From Pseudoips prasinana (taxonomy: Eukaryota > Arthropoda > Insecta > Lepidoptera > Nolidae), in the NCBI GenBank assembly GCA_951640165.1, contig OX621244.1:11984001-12048000 (forward strand): DNA of 64,000 nt, in the 5' to 3' direction. Shown piece after piece: positions 32,202-42,922 of the stretch. Under the pieces are notes generated by a model, which did not search any database, was not told the DNA's origin, and was given only the letters and a program-made list of their open reading frames with translations. A program made the position numbers and the translations under genes. Numbering within the stretch: position 1 is the stretch's first letter; each line of letters begins with the position of its first letter.

Positions 32202-33698
32202 CATCATCATCATCATCATATCAGCCGAAAGACGTCCACTGCTGGACAAAGGCCTCCCCCAAAGATCTCCACAATTTCCGGTCTTGTGCTATTCGCATCC
32301 AGCAGTTTCCAGCGACCCGCACAAGATCATCGGTCCATCTTGTAGGGGGCCTGCCCACGCTGCGTCTTCCGGTTCGTGGTCGCCACTCGAGAACCTTTCT
32401 GCCCCAACGGCCGTCGGCTCTACGAGCTATGTGCCCTGCCCACTGCCACTTCAGCTTGGCAATTCTTCGGGCTATGTCAGTGACTTTGGTTCGCCTGCGG
32501 ATTTCGACATTTCTGATGCGATCCCGCAGGGAAATTCCGAGCATAGCCCTCTCCATTGCTCTTTGGGTGACCTTGAGCCTTCTGATAAGGCCCATAGTGA
32601 GCGACCACGTCTCTGTTCCGTATGTCATCACTGGCAACACACACTGGTCGAAGACTTTCGACTTGAGACACTGCGGTATTTTGGACGAGAAGATGTTACG
32701 TAGCTTCCCGAACGCTGCCCATCCGAGTTGGATTCTACGATTGACCTCCTTCTCGAAGTTGGACCTACCTAGTTGGATGGTCTGTCCTAGGTAAATATAG
32801 TTCTCTACAACTTCGAGTGCAGAGTCACCAACTTTCAATTGAGTGGGTGCAACATGGACGTTTGACATGATTTTCGTCTTATCCATGTTCATTTTCAGAC
32901 CCACTTGTTGAGAGACTCTGCTGAGGTCATCAATCATTGTACCGAGGTCTTCCATGGTCTCAGCCATTACTACGATATCATCGGCAAATCGAAGGTGAGT
33001 GATGTACTCGCCATTGACATTGATGCCAAAGCCTTTCCAGTCCAGAAGCTTGAAGACGTCTTCCAATGCAGCGGTGAATAGTTTCGGAGATATAAGATCT
33101 CCCTGTCTCACGCCTCGCTGCAAGTGGATAGGTTTTGAGATCTGGTCCTGGAGTCGCACTGACATAGTGGCGTTTTCATACAAACACTTTATCACCTCGA
33201 TATACCGGTAGTCAATTTGGCACCTTATGAGAGACCTCAGCACGGCCCATGTTTCGATAGAATCGAAGGCTTTCTCATAGTCCACAAACGCTAAGCACAG
33301 TGGCTTGTTATACTCTTCGGTCTTCTGTATAACTTGCCGCAGCGTATGTATGTGGTCTATAGTGCTAAAGCCTTTTCGGAAACCGGCTTGTTCGGGAGGC
33401 TGGAAGTCGTCAAACCTGCGCGTGAGACGGTTCGTAACGACCCTCGAAAACAACTTGTAAACATGGCTCAGGAGTGTGATGGGTCTATAATTCTTCAATA
33501 GGGTTTTGTCGCCCTTTTTGAAGAAGAGCACCACCACACTTCTGTGCCATGCTTGTGGCGTTTGACCATCTAGTATGACGGAGTTAAATAACTTCTGAAG
33601 GGCCCGTAGGATTGGTGTACCACCCGCCTTCAGAAGCTCTGCTGTAACTCCATCATCACCAGGCGCCTTGTTGTTCTTGAGTTGTTTTTTTGTTTGTG
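32202..33698 (-). mobile_element. RTE-clade LINE, 5'-truncated, with TSD
   Basis: 1497 bp flanked by a perfect 11-bp TSD TATGTACCATT (32191-32201 and 33699-33709). The minus strand ends with the ORF stop, then TATGATGATGATGATGATG: almost no 3' UTR, a (TGA)n tail. The 5' part (EN and start of RT) is missing. An open frame and an exact TSD indicate a recent insertion. This is the reference copy for the ten or so RTE fragments in the window. Confidence 0.95.
32221..33698 (-). CDS. RTE reverse transcriptase, C-terminal ~490 residues (5'-truncated)
   Basis: A single open frame on the minus strand ending at TGA 32221-32223. It can be read from an ATG at 33706, but the first codons are flank, so the start is artefactual. 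RT motifs in order: NNKAPGDDGVTAELLKAGG, KNYRPITLLSHVYKLFSRV, EQAGFRKGFSTIDHI, AFVDYEKAFDSIETW (catalytic Asp), LQRGVRQGDLISPKLF, LRFADDIVVMAE (catalytic DD), YIYLGQTIQL. Then the RTE-type C-terminus: MTYGTETWSLT, RRIAKLKWQWAGHIARR, GRPPTRWTDDLVRVAG, EAFVQQWTSFG. Endonuclease is absent. The intact enzyme would copy RTE RNA onto nicked DNA in the nucleus. Transcription of this fragment is doubtful. Confidence 0.93.
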
Positions 33699-33710
33699 TA
33701 TGTACCATTA

Positions 33711-34789
33711 CCCTTTAAGAATTTAGTGACGAGGAGAAATTTAAACCTGTGTTTTTAGATTGTACTTAGGTATATTAAATAAATTAAATGTTGTGTAAAG
33801 TGGTAACAAATGAAGACATTAATCAACGCTTAAGAGGCTGACAGTAGTCTCATTAGACTTTTTCTACAAGTTATTAGCCGTCAAAGTATGTACAAGCTTT
33901 ATCCTGTTTAGAGTACATGCCGAGTTGAAGCATAACAATGTGTATACATAGTCAACAACAGGCGTGGTAATGCTGCCAGCATTATGGGAAGAATAAAGTT
34001 AATCGAAAACTAACAGTAGTTTTAGAATTTGTTAAATTTTTTAGGTTAATTTTTAGTTTTTAAATAGTGTTGATTGTTAATATTTAAATTTATAAATATA
34101 ATTAAAATGAAACAAAATGATGTTTATCAAGTTTAATGTTTTAAATTCGACTACATTGTTTGTATTCTATTTGCAAGTAGGTATAATAGGCGATGATTGC
34201 GAAATGGATTCTTGATTAATTGTTTGTATTCAGTAGGGAATGATTGAGGAATTATGGTAAACATTGCAAGAAAAATTGAAGTAAGTCTGTATTTTTCCTA
34301 AAGTTATTTTATTAATTCTTATCTTATTATCAGGCCGAATGCGTCATCCCTGACTGGGTGGTATATACTGTTTTAAAAATTATATAATCGACTTGAAATT
34401 ATATGATAAGGATAAACTTTACTATTTTAGATTTGACATAAAGATAGGAAATAAAAAAAATGTTTTCTGTTTACGCTATTTTAACTAGTACAATTTAGAC
34501 GAACGAGTGTTGTCAACCTCTTAACATGAACATATAAAAGGTATCCCATAATCTCTTAACTTGAAAGCTGCCCATAAGCTATATCAATTCGGCAATAAAA
34601 GGTAATCTATCTATCTACAGTTTATAGGTAGGAGTCGTCAAATAAAGTCTTAGGCCATTGAGTGACCGGCTTTACCTTCTTTTATGAGGCAGGCATGAAG
34701 TAATCGGCGAGTTTAAGCTCCTGTTTGTATAGTCGGTTTATAGATGGGTTTGCAAAGGGTTTCAATTTATTAGCATCAGAGGCCACAAT
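33711..34789. other. AT-rich sequence, no gene seen
   Basis: No gene recognised. The right-hand part (from ~34640) may already belong to a diverged 5S-SINE body. Confidence 0.4.
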
Positions 34790-34928
34790 GAACTATCGGT
34801 CCCGGTTAAAAGACTACATGTATTTGACAATAGTCGATAAGCCACGTTAACACCATAGCATTAGAGTTCTTTAAGCTAACTTGCCTTGAACAACTCTGAC
34901 TTTAGGGTAATCACAGCCCATTTGATAA
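34790..34928 (+). mobile_element. 5S-type SINE 3' half, split by LINE insertion
   Basis: ATCGGTCCCGGTTAAAAGACT, CTTGAACAACTCTGACTTTA and GGGTAATCAC match the body of the SINE at 24720-24972. Its tail continues after the LINE at 38404 (AGTAAAGTAAG), as in the GATAAGTAAGTAAG tail of the other copy. Confidence 0.7.
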
Positions 34929-35055
34929 GATGGAGATTGTCTCAAGTTCCCGGAGCCATCAGCCTCAGCACCGAGAGGCTAGGCTACCGTGGTCGCTCGT
35001 AGACGGAGGTGGTGTCGGGGCGACTCTCATCGGGGCTGCGGAGGCAGTGTGAGAA

Positions 35056-36015
35056 GTGTCCTCTACTGCCGCCACGTGCAAGCAGCTCTATAATAATATA
35101 CGTAGTAATATACGTAGCATCCAACGTAATATGGATAGCTTCACAACACTACTACAACGATCCGAGCTCAGATGGGGTGTAATAATACTATCTGAATGCT
35201 GGTTTCCTTCAGTAAAGCACATAGTGACCTTGGAAAACTATAACTTCGCTACGACCACTAAGCATAAAACCCAAAATGAGGGAGTAGTAATCTACTACAG
35301 TAAATTACTAAAAGGGACTACGGAGGAACTACTCCTAAATGATGCCAACTGCCTCACATTGAAGTTAAGTAATGATACCTGCGTGATTGGTATCTACCGG
35401 CCGCCCGGCTGCTATGATACAAGTAGTTTTATAAACTCTTTAGAAACAATACTCACAAGGCTAAGAAGCTTTAAAAATATCATCCTATGCGGTGATATAA
35501 ACATTAATATTCACCCAAAGACCTCTGATAGACGAGCACAGGACTACTTAAATCTTTTAGCTAGCCACTCCATGCTCCCTGGGCATACTATACCGACACA
35601 TGGACGTTCATGCCTTGACCATATAATTTTAAAAACTAAACTCGAAGCTACATGCTACGTGTTTCCCTCCTCTATAACAGATCACGATTCGGTAGCCTTA
35701 AACATCCAAGCCAGGCATAAATTACATCACAGTGATAAGAAACGTACTAAAGTAGACTTTCTACTCCTTGATGCCGCTGTACAAAAAAATGATTTTCGAG
35801 TGATCATAGACAGTGCCGACATTAACCATGCAACAAATACCCTAATTATGTATCTGTCGGGTACCATAAAAGCAAGTACCGTACCAATCAAGTCTCCAAA
35901 GAGAAAAACAATACTCAAACCCTGGATCACTAAAGGAATTCTACGCTGTATGAGAAATAGGGACAACCTACACAAAAAATTGAAGAGGGATCCAGAGAAC
36001 GAAGTGTTACAGTGA
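35056..36015 (+). pseudogene. CR1-like LINE endonuclease domain
   Basis: The frame is open from just after TGA 35050-35052; the first codon taken is GTG and no true start can be proven. APE-type EN motifs: NIRSIQRNMDSF (Asn), LSECWF (Glu), GIYRPPGCYD, CGDININI (Asp-Asn), LDHIIL, SITDHDSVAL (terminal Asp-His). It would nick target DNA to prime reverse transcription. It ends at TGA 36013-36015 after KKLKRDPENEVLQ. The linker expected here is shortened and the next part (AKQSYNRQKF) is in another frame, so a small deletion plus frameshift is likely. Confidence 0.85.
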
Positions 36016-36532
36016 ACGCCAAACAATCCTACAACAGACAAAAATTCGACAAAGCTGGTAAAGACAAAAAACAACTCTGGAAGACGATCAAAGACGTAAC
36101 AGGCACTAACCACTTTTTTGACCACTCGGTATCACTTTTAACTAATGAGGTGCCACAACAACGGATTAATGAAGTCAATAATTACTTCGCGAATATCGGC
36201 AGAGAAATAGCCGAAAGGATCGACCATTCTGATACAGATTTATCTTCCACTTCTGATACTAGTGATACTGCAACCCTGACCAACTCCGATCCCCTAGGTT
36301 CACTGGTTATGGCTCCGCTAGCCGAGATCGAGGTCGCCCGAGTCATCGCCAATTTAAAAGACAAAAACTCAACAGGAATTGACCACATATCCAATAGAAT
36401 GGTTAAAAGATACGTGAATTACTTGGTCGCTCCTCTCACACATATCTGCAACCTTGCTTTCGAAACTGGAACGTTTCCCTCGGCTTTCAAAACCGGTCTA
36501 ATTAAACTCTTGTCTCCGCTCTTATGGATCAT
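36012..36532 (+). pseudogene. CR1-like LINE linker and RT N-terminal part
   Basis: A frame different from the EN part: NAKQSYNRQKFDKAGKD, KKQLWKTIKDVTGT, then INEVNNYFANIGREIAE, VARVIANLKDKNSTGIDHIS (start of RT) and CNLAFETGTFPSAFKTGLIK. It breaks at a fold-back insertion (36506-36550) and reads an aberrant tail to TAA 36555-36557. There is no independent start, so this is the middle of a broken ORF2. Confidence 0.85.
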
Positions 36533-36550
36533 AAGAGCGGAGACAAGAGT
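36506..36550. repeat. Perfect 20-bp inverted repeat, 5-nt spacer, inside RT gene
   Basis: Arms 36506-36525 and 36531-36550 are exact inverses around GGATC. The right arm encodes the expected RT residues KSGDKS. The left arm is extra (about 17 nt) and destroys the frame, so it is an inverted templated insertion. Confidence 0.93.
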
Positions 36551-37447
36551 GACATAAATAACTTCAGGCCAATTTCCATCCTGCCCACCTTTTCGAAAAT
36601 ACTGGAGAGAGTAATGAACGAGAGGTTAATCACATACCTAGAAAAAAACAACATACTATCTCAATCCCAGTATGGTTTCCGAAGTAGTACCTCGACTTCC
36701 CAGGCAGTGCATAACCTGATACACTCCATTGTTACTGACCTGGATGACAAAAAGAAGTGTGTAGTTGCCTTCCTCGATATTGCAAAGGCATTCGACACAA
36801 TACCTATTCCCCGCCTACTAAACAAGCTAGAAAGGGTCGGTGTGAGAGGCCTCCCACTTACACTCTTCAAGGACTACCTAAACAATAGACGGCAGATGGT
36901 TAAAATTGGCGACTGGATGTGTGATGGGACTGAGGTGGTTTATGGGGTTCCTCAAGGAAGCGTAATCTCTCCTACGTTATTCCTCGTTTACACCAATGAC
37001 CTCTGCCAGACACAGCTCATTGGAGGAAAGGTATTCACGTTTGCCGACGACACGGCCTTATTCTTTCGAGGGAACACCTGGGAGGAAGCATTCTCAAATG
37101 CGAAGACGGGATTCGATAGGGTAAAAAAGTGGATGAGAAGCAACCTACTATCATTAAACATAGCCAAAACCAAATACATTCCATTCGCTATCAGGACCAA
37201 TCAACTTCCACCACAAAGCTTCTCGATCATAGCACATAAGTGCACAAGACGCCTTCCCACAGAGACCTGCTCTTGCCCTACCCTCGAAAGAACTAAGACA
37301 ATCAAATATCTAGGAGTAACACTGGATCACACCCTTACTTTCAAACCCCATATTGATATCCTGACAGTAAGGCTACGCAAATTAATATATATATTTAAGA
37401 CCCTAAGAAACGTTACCACTCGACTGCTCTATGCCACTCCCTTATAG
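36533..37447 (+). pseudogene. CR1-like LINE RT palm
   Basis: Frame 2 relative to the window resumes at KSGDKSDINNFRPISILP and FSKILERVMNERL, then QYGFRSSTSTSQAVHNLIH, VVAFLDIAKAFDTI (catalytic Asp), YGVPQGSVISPTLFLVYTND, FTFADDTALFF (catalytic DD) and TIKYLGVTLDHTLTFKPHI. All core RT residues are present. It ends at TAG 37445-37447 after RLLYATP, where a second frameshift lies. Confidence 0.88.
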
Positions 37448-37800
37448 AGTATTGCATTACATCTTGGGGAGGAGCTGCCAAGTCACACATGATGGTAGCA
37501 GAGAGAGCCCAAAGGGTACTCCTCAAGGTAGCTGCTGGCCTACCCTACCGACACCCGACAGATATGCTCTACAATGACTGGGACATACTATCCATCAGGA
37601 AAACTTACATACTTAGAGTCATACTCCTAAAACATTCCGAAACCGAATATTACCCCAACAAGAATGAAGGTAAACGTCGAAAGGGTACGCTCTTTACACA
37701 CCAACGCAGAAGAACAGCATTTTCACAGCATTTTTATTGCTTTCTTCGGGACTACCTCTACAATAAGGTGAATGCAGCCCTCAATATTTACCCTCTTTAA
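37436..37800 (+). pseudogene. CR1-like LINE RT C-terminal part
   Basis: Another frame: LIEYCITSWGGAAKSHMM, AERAQRVLLKVAAGLPYR, HPTDMLYNDWDILSIRKTY, ending FYCFLRDYLYNKVNAALN and IYPL with stop at 37798-37800. The LIEYCI..WG...L..Q.R.lk block is the usual C-terminal region of CR1/Jockey ORF2. The joint with the palm is shortened by a few codons, so this is a deletion with frameshift. Confidence 0.85.
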
Positions 37801-38403
37801 ATACAAGTGCAAGCAAGCGGTTATCCTGCACTTAAAACTTCGAAACTATGAGAACACTGAAAAGTCACTCCATCCGCCACAGTAAAACTATATACTAGAC
37901 ATAATACTTCCAGCCACCTTTACACATCACAATATCATCACATAACACACATACGAGTACATTCCCACACATACAGACTCATCTCAACTCTCTACTTTCA
38001 CACGTACATTCACACAACCACACATACACACTGTCACATACATATTTCTGCATCCCTTCTCTCGCTAGAACAATAAATTTAAGCCTATGTACCTATAACC
38101 TACTACTTTTCCATGAAGGGGGCCTGGTGACCTGTGGCACAGGTTTTCAAAACCTATTTCAGGCACCAGTCCTTCACAAATGTAATTAGTATTCATAGTT
38201 ATAATCTAGCCTTAAGTTACAATTTGTGGAACGAAAAATAAACGTATTTATTATTATTATAGCTCTAGGAAGACAGCCATCTGTTTGTGGCACAGGCGCT
38301 GTGTCAGCCTGGCAGGAGTCGGCAATAGGGGAGGGCAATCTGGAACCCGCCCAGGGTACGTGTCCCGATCATCTGGAACATGGCGCAAAAGCCCATTTGA
38401 TAA

Positions 38404-39408
38404 AGTAAAGTAAGTTGCATTTAATAACGTATTATTATCTATTTACGTATGCAGTACTGATGACAGTAACTCAGTATAATAATAGACAGTATGGAAACTG
38501 CCTAAAAACTGTCCAAACGGTACACTTACACAAACATGCCCATCGACAAGCCCCCTAAGCGGTTGTCGCGGTGCTACCAGTAGTGAGTGCCGCGTCAAAA
38601 CAAGTGGTCACGTATAAGTTTATCTTTTCAATCTTTTTAAAAATCCACGTATGTATTGCGTAGTATACGGCTGTTTGAACTCGGCTTCATCAAAACTGGA
38701 GCTTTCGTATTTTGACCGTTCTGCTGATTTATAAAACAAATATGTTTTAATAAAAAATAATAATAGGTATCTAAAACATTAAAAGTTACATCCTTACAGC
38801 TTCAATAGAGTGTAGGTAATTATTTATCCACTAGGCTTAGTTACCTTACTGTCCATCTTTAATCTGTGACAGTAGGTAAGCATTTCTGTTACCAATACAA
38901 CTCTGCTTACGCATTACCTCATAATTTGTCAGAAATACCCGAATATTATTTGTTATAAGGAATTATAAAAACTTATATCTTAACCATTGAGGAATAAACA
39001 CTTAAGTCCTTTATAATAGTGATTTGAAACATTTATTACAGGAAAGCAGTAAATAAATAATGGTGTACAATAAACATAAGTATTTCGTAACAACAACTTC
39101 GTTTAATTAAACAAAATATTTTCGATTACAATAAACAGCTTCAAATTAACAATACTCAGAATAATGCGTTGAGATTAAATCGTACCTATTAATATGATTG
39201 CCAATTAATTATAATACTAGATGCTTTATAAACGTATAGCATATTATATTAAATCAAATTATTCTAAAATACAATTACAGTTATAATAATAACTGATGAA
39301 AGTAAGCATCTCGCTGGATCTTGTGTTAGTACCTCTTGTAATAATCTGCTTATTGTTATTATGACTTCTAATTCTTCAGAATAATTATTAATAATTTGAT
39401 TGCATGTG
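38404..39408. other. AT-rich sequence, no gene seen
   Basis: The first ~15 bases are the rest of the 5S-SINE tail. After that no gene or repeat was recognised. Confidence 0.45.
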
Positions 39409-39600
39409 AGTCGCAGGTGTTAAGACAGTCGCCTAGCGACTTCGTGTTCCGGGTTCGATTTTCTCACAGAACAACAATTTGTGAGACCCATAAATAGTTG
39501 TCCTGAGTCTGGATGTGTTGTGTCCGTCAGTTATATATTTGTAAAGTACCCCGGGACACAGGGATTAATTTCGCTATAACGAGCGTTGCCTTTAAAAAAA
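39409..39600 (+). mobile_element. tRNA-derived SINE S3
   Basis: GAGTCGCAGGTGTTAAGACAG, GCGACTTCGTGTTCC, GGGTTCGATTTTC (B box), CCATAAATAGTTGTCC, GAGTCTGGATGTG and ACCCCGGGACACAGGGATTA; shares its order with 62355-62580. The tail is A/T-rich. Confidence 0.75.
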
Positions 39601-39617
39601 TACAATGAGACTATTTT

Positions 39618-39690
39618 TAGGGTTCCGTACATCATAAGGAAAACGGAACCCTTATAGGATTACTTTGTCCGTCCGTCAAACATACTTCTC
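39618..39690 (-). mobile_element. Family T repeat terminal fragment
   Basis: TAGGGTTCCGTACATCATAAGG..ACGGAACCC, then GTCCGTCCGTC: the terminal hairpin and (GACG)n of family T read on the minus strand. The rest is missing. Confidence 0.6.
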
Positions 39691-40210
39691 ATCCAGCAAT
39701 GGCAAGCTACATGTTTGTCAGGCTCCACATTTGTTACTGTAATCCATAAAGTGAATGAGAAATCCAGAACCTGAACGAGAACTTAAGTCTAGCAATTTTG
39801 CGCTTATCATGATTTTCCACTACTTGATGTACCTTGTTCAAAATGGGTGACCAATTAATTAAGCTACGTGTTTTGATTCATGATCCTAGTCTTGCCAGTT
39901 TCCATATGCTATTGTAATTGCTTACTATCAAGTCGGATACATGTCCAATTGCCACCTTAGGTATTCATAACTTATTTTTATTTAGGTACCTCATTGGTTT
40001 AGCGATAGCGTGTGCAACTGGTGATAATGAGACCTTCAATTTGGATTTAGAGTTAGGCCTTAACCAAAAGGTTGTTGAGATTTTTCAGACTAGCAAAACT
40101 CTTAGTAGCTGCCTAAAGTCAGAAGTGTGTGATGTTGCCCCCTCGTTCACTGGAAAGCATATAAAATGTAGTCGGTTCAAAGCTAGCCTCTCTCCAGCCA
40201 TGTCTGTTAC

Positions 40211-40345
40211 CCCCTCCCATAGAATCATCAGACGATAGAAAGTGCACCGATTTGCGCATATACTTGAGCACTATAGTATATCGCGCGCAAACGGTAGTCT
40301 TCGTTGCAACTGGCTGCCGTGGCTGATTTAGACCCAGAGACAGTG
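40211..40345 (+). mobile_element. SINE S2 3' part
   Basis: CCATAGAATCATCAGACGAT, AGAAAGTGCACCGATTTGCG, GAGCACTATAGTATATCGCG and CTGGCTGCCGTGGCTGA follow the 3' half of S2. The head is absent. Confidence 0.7.
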
Positions 40346-40351
40346 TCTGGC

Positions 40352-40425
40352 TGAGATCCCCGTGTGTACCCCGCGATACCGGGATTAGATTCCCTAGTGC
40401 GGGGTTGTCAAAATAAAAAATAAAA
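40352..40425 (+). mobile_element. SINE S3 3' fragment
   Basis: TACCCCGCGATACCGGGATTA, GATTCCCTAGTGCGGGGTTGTC match the 3' end of S3 (62505-62550) and directly follow the S2 piece. Confidence 0.6.
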
Positions 40426-40812
40426 ACAGCATCTTATTAAATTGAATAATTAATTAAGTAATAAAACAATACATTAAATAAAACTCATTTACTAATGTCT
40501 AATAATAATATTAAACAATAATATTAATTATTGTTTCATTAGGCATTATGTGTTTAAATGTTATTATGGCAACGCCTATGAACTTCATTGTATTAGAATA
40601 TAGGTTTTAATGATCTATGTTATCATAGACCCTATTTAATTTTTAGTGTATCACGTTAGCAAAACATAGCCATCATCTCTTTAACTGTATCTACCAACTA
40701 TCCTAATACTTAACCATTGCATATAAGTGTAAACTTGTAATTGGCCTTCTGTTACTATTCCTTGTAAACTCTAGCTGTAAGTTACTAGAGAAATAATTTA
40801 AAAAAAATTACG
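40426..40812. other. AT-rich sequence, no gene seen
   Basis: Only A/T-rich sequence with short AATAAT runs. Confidence 0.4.
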
Positions 40813-40813
40813 G

Positions 40814-41056
40814 GCCTGTTGGCGTGGTCGACAAATGCTAGTTTTTCACGCCAGAGGTCGTGGGTTCGATTCCCACCCAGGACAGATATTTGTGTGCATG
40901 CACATGTGTTTCTCCTGAGTCTGGGTGTAATTATCTATGTAAGTATGTATTTACAAAAGAAAAGTAGTATATGTAGTATATCAGTTATCTGGTTTCCACA
41001 GTACAAGATCTGCTTAGTTCAGATGGCCGTGCGTGAATAATGTCCAAGGATATTAT
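40814..41056 (+). mobile_element. tRNA-derived SINE S1, full length
   Basis: GCCTGTTGGCGTGGTCG (A box), GTGGGTTCGATTCCC (perfect B box), TGAGTCTGGGTGTAATTATC, and the 3' domain ending TGTCCAAGGATATTATT. The tail is T-rich. This is the best-preserved head of the family in the window. Confidence 0.88.
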
Positions 41057-41059
41057 TTT

Positions 41060-42018
41060 TTTTATTTTTATAATAAAATAGAGGCTTAGAAGCTAATATT
41101 GTTAATACCCGATAAAATCGGTAGAATATAATCACAGTACTCCTACTCTGACTAATAAATGATTCTTATGACATTATTATTACACACATTTTGATAGTTT
41201 TAGTAAAAACATCACTCGATATCTTAACAGCAACCAGTTTTAACTAAAACTACCAACGAGTTTTTTCACCGCTAGTACACTTCAACTCCCCTACAGTTGG
41301 GTGATTCGAGAAAATGTCCGACTAATTACAGGCTAGCTATTATTATACAGGTAATTTGCTTATTCCGGTTTTGTATGGCAGTGGATCGACAATCGACATC
41401 TGTGCAATAACAGCTATTAGACTGCACGTAATGTGGTCCAACTAAATGTTATGAAATCTCTGTACGTTACACAATATTTTTATGGATACGATTTAATTTT
41501 TTTTTTTTTACCCTTTTGGGCAGGCTAAGACCTGTGGCCATACCGCCTCGTCTTCAGTTGTGATATTTATATTTCAAAGTCAGTCAGTCATGTCCGTCAC
41601 GTCCGTCACAGTCATGTCCGTCACGCCCGTCGTCACAGTCAAGCCATAGTCCTACCCCAGTAAAGCAGTGGAGACTTTACTAGAGGCTTCAATGGAGTTT
41701 TGGGTACAACACGGAAAATCACAATTCACGGCAATATTGCACTTTCCTCCACTTGTGTACGTTGTCGAAGATGTTATGTCTAAAAATCCACCATATTTAC
41801 ACATAAAAACTCGAATTTACACCAGTTTTTGAAAATAAAACATCGAGGCTCGATGCGTCCTTTTCCGCGTTGGCGCCAAAAACCCGGATACGATTTAAGG
41901 ACACAAAAACATCTGTAGAATTGCACAGATAATTATTAATATTTTTGAGACTGTGGTTTCTCGAGTAATTTACGTGATTGATACTTATTTGTACAGATCT
42001 TCTTTATATTGCTACTTT
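41060..42018. other. No gene; minisatellite at 41580-41642
   Basis: ATGTCCGTCAC-type units repeat several times at 41580-41642. No gene recognised elsewhere. 41500-41570 may be a fragment of an unidentified element. Confidence 0.45.
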
Positions 42019-42152
42019 GTTTTCTATGTATATAAGTATTTATCTATCTATATAAGTATGTATATCGTCGCCTGGTACCCATAGTACAAGCTTTGCTTAG
42101 TTTGGGGCTAGGATGATATGTGTGACATTGTCCCTAGATATTATTATTATGA
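42019..42152 (+). mobile_element. SINE S4 3' part
   Basis: TTTCTATGTATATAAGTATT, GTATATCGTCGCCTGGTACC, CATAGTACAAGCTTTGCTTAG and the (ATT)n tail. Nearly identical to 43040-43175. The head is missing. Confidence 0.85.
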
Positions 42153-42177
42153 ATAGTCTAATAGTCTAATGTAACAC

Positions 42178-42550
42178 TTGACTGCCTCGGTAGCGTGTTC
42201 ACCCGCAGAAAACGAGTTCTTGGGTTCAAATCCCGGGTCGGGCCGAAAGTAATTTTGGGACTTTTCTGTAAAAAGAAAAATTTCTCAGTGTCAGCCCGAA
42301 GTCTGGAAGTTGGCGGTATTACACCCCCGTGCCTCGAAGAGCACGTAGAGCCGTCGATCCTGTACCTGACTTCTTTCCGGTCGTCTCGCTAGTCGTCCCA
42401 TCGAATCATGAGAGTGATAGAATAGAAAGTGCCCCTGTGTTTGCGCACACATTTGAGCACTATAATATGTCCTGCGCAATTGGATAATCTCCATTAAAAA
42501 TGGCCGCCGTGGCTGAAATTGGGCCGGGAAGACATCATCATCATCATCAC
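42178..42550 (+). mobile_element. tRNA-derived SINE S2, full length
   Basis: Head GCCTCGGTAGCGTGTTC (A box), GGGTTCAAATCCC (B box), GAAGTCTGGAAGTTGGCGG, AATCATGAGAGTGATAGAAT, ATGGCCGCCGTGGCTGAAATT and the tail (CATCAT)n. Longer than the 22918 copy by a GTCGATCCTGTACC..TCTTTCC block. Confidence 0.87.
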
Positions 42551-42880
42551 TTATTTGTACCGATCTTCCTTATATTGCTACTTTGTATCACTTTGTATCT
42601 GAATGTAAAGCTTTTTATGGGATAAAGCTATAATAACTTTTCAGCTGTGAGTGGTTAACTATCATGAGCTAGGCCCACAAACGAATAACAAATTCCTAAT
42701 TGGAATTTACATTAGATAAGTCCAAACGTAGACATTGGTTGTTAAGTAATAGCGCAGAGGTCAAAAACTATTCATTACATGTTTGTTCCTTAACTTATCT
42801 AGTGTTTCTATTGAAATTTCATTAGTAAGTAATGTGGTAGGGATAGAACGCAACTTATTCGACCCTTGAAACACACAAAT

Positions 42881-42922
42881 ATTTGTGTGAAATAACTCAC
42901 TATTGAGTTATTTCACACAAAT
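42881..42922. repeat. Perfect 19-bp inverted repeat, 4-nt spacer
   Basis: 42881-42899 and 42904-42922 (ATTTGTGTGAAATAACTCA) are exact inverses around CTAT, directly before the SINE S4 head. Confidence 0.93.

Larger units (their letters stand above)
34929..38389 (+). mobile_element. CR1-like non-LTR retrotransposon with 14-bp TSD
   Basis: 3461 bp between perfect AGCCCATTTGATAA repeats (34915-34928, 38390-38403). Removing it restores the 5S-SINE tail, which confirms the boundaries. Contents: ~125 bp of GC-rich 5' sequence, EN-RT ORF2 broken by at least three frameshifts (35056-37800), a 3' UTR rich in CA (37900-38050) with a palindrome (AGGTTTTCAAAACCT), a (TTA)n stretch at 38246-38261, and 128 further bases of unclear origin. 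Confidence 0.9.

Noticed and set aside
32176..32794. Two long overlapping plus-strand open frames opposite the RTE gene
   Set aside because: They are antisense shadows of the RTE RT coding sequence. Their peptides show no domain, and the true frame has all RT motifs.
40819..40890. Possible tRNA gene (A and B boxes present)
   Set aside because: It is the head of a dispersed SINE with the standard body and tail; no proper anticodon arm or acceptor stem was found.
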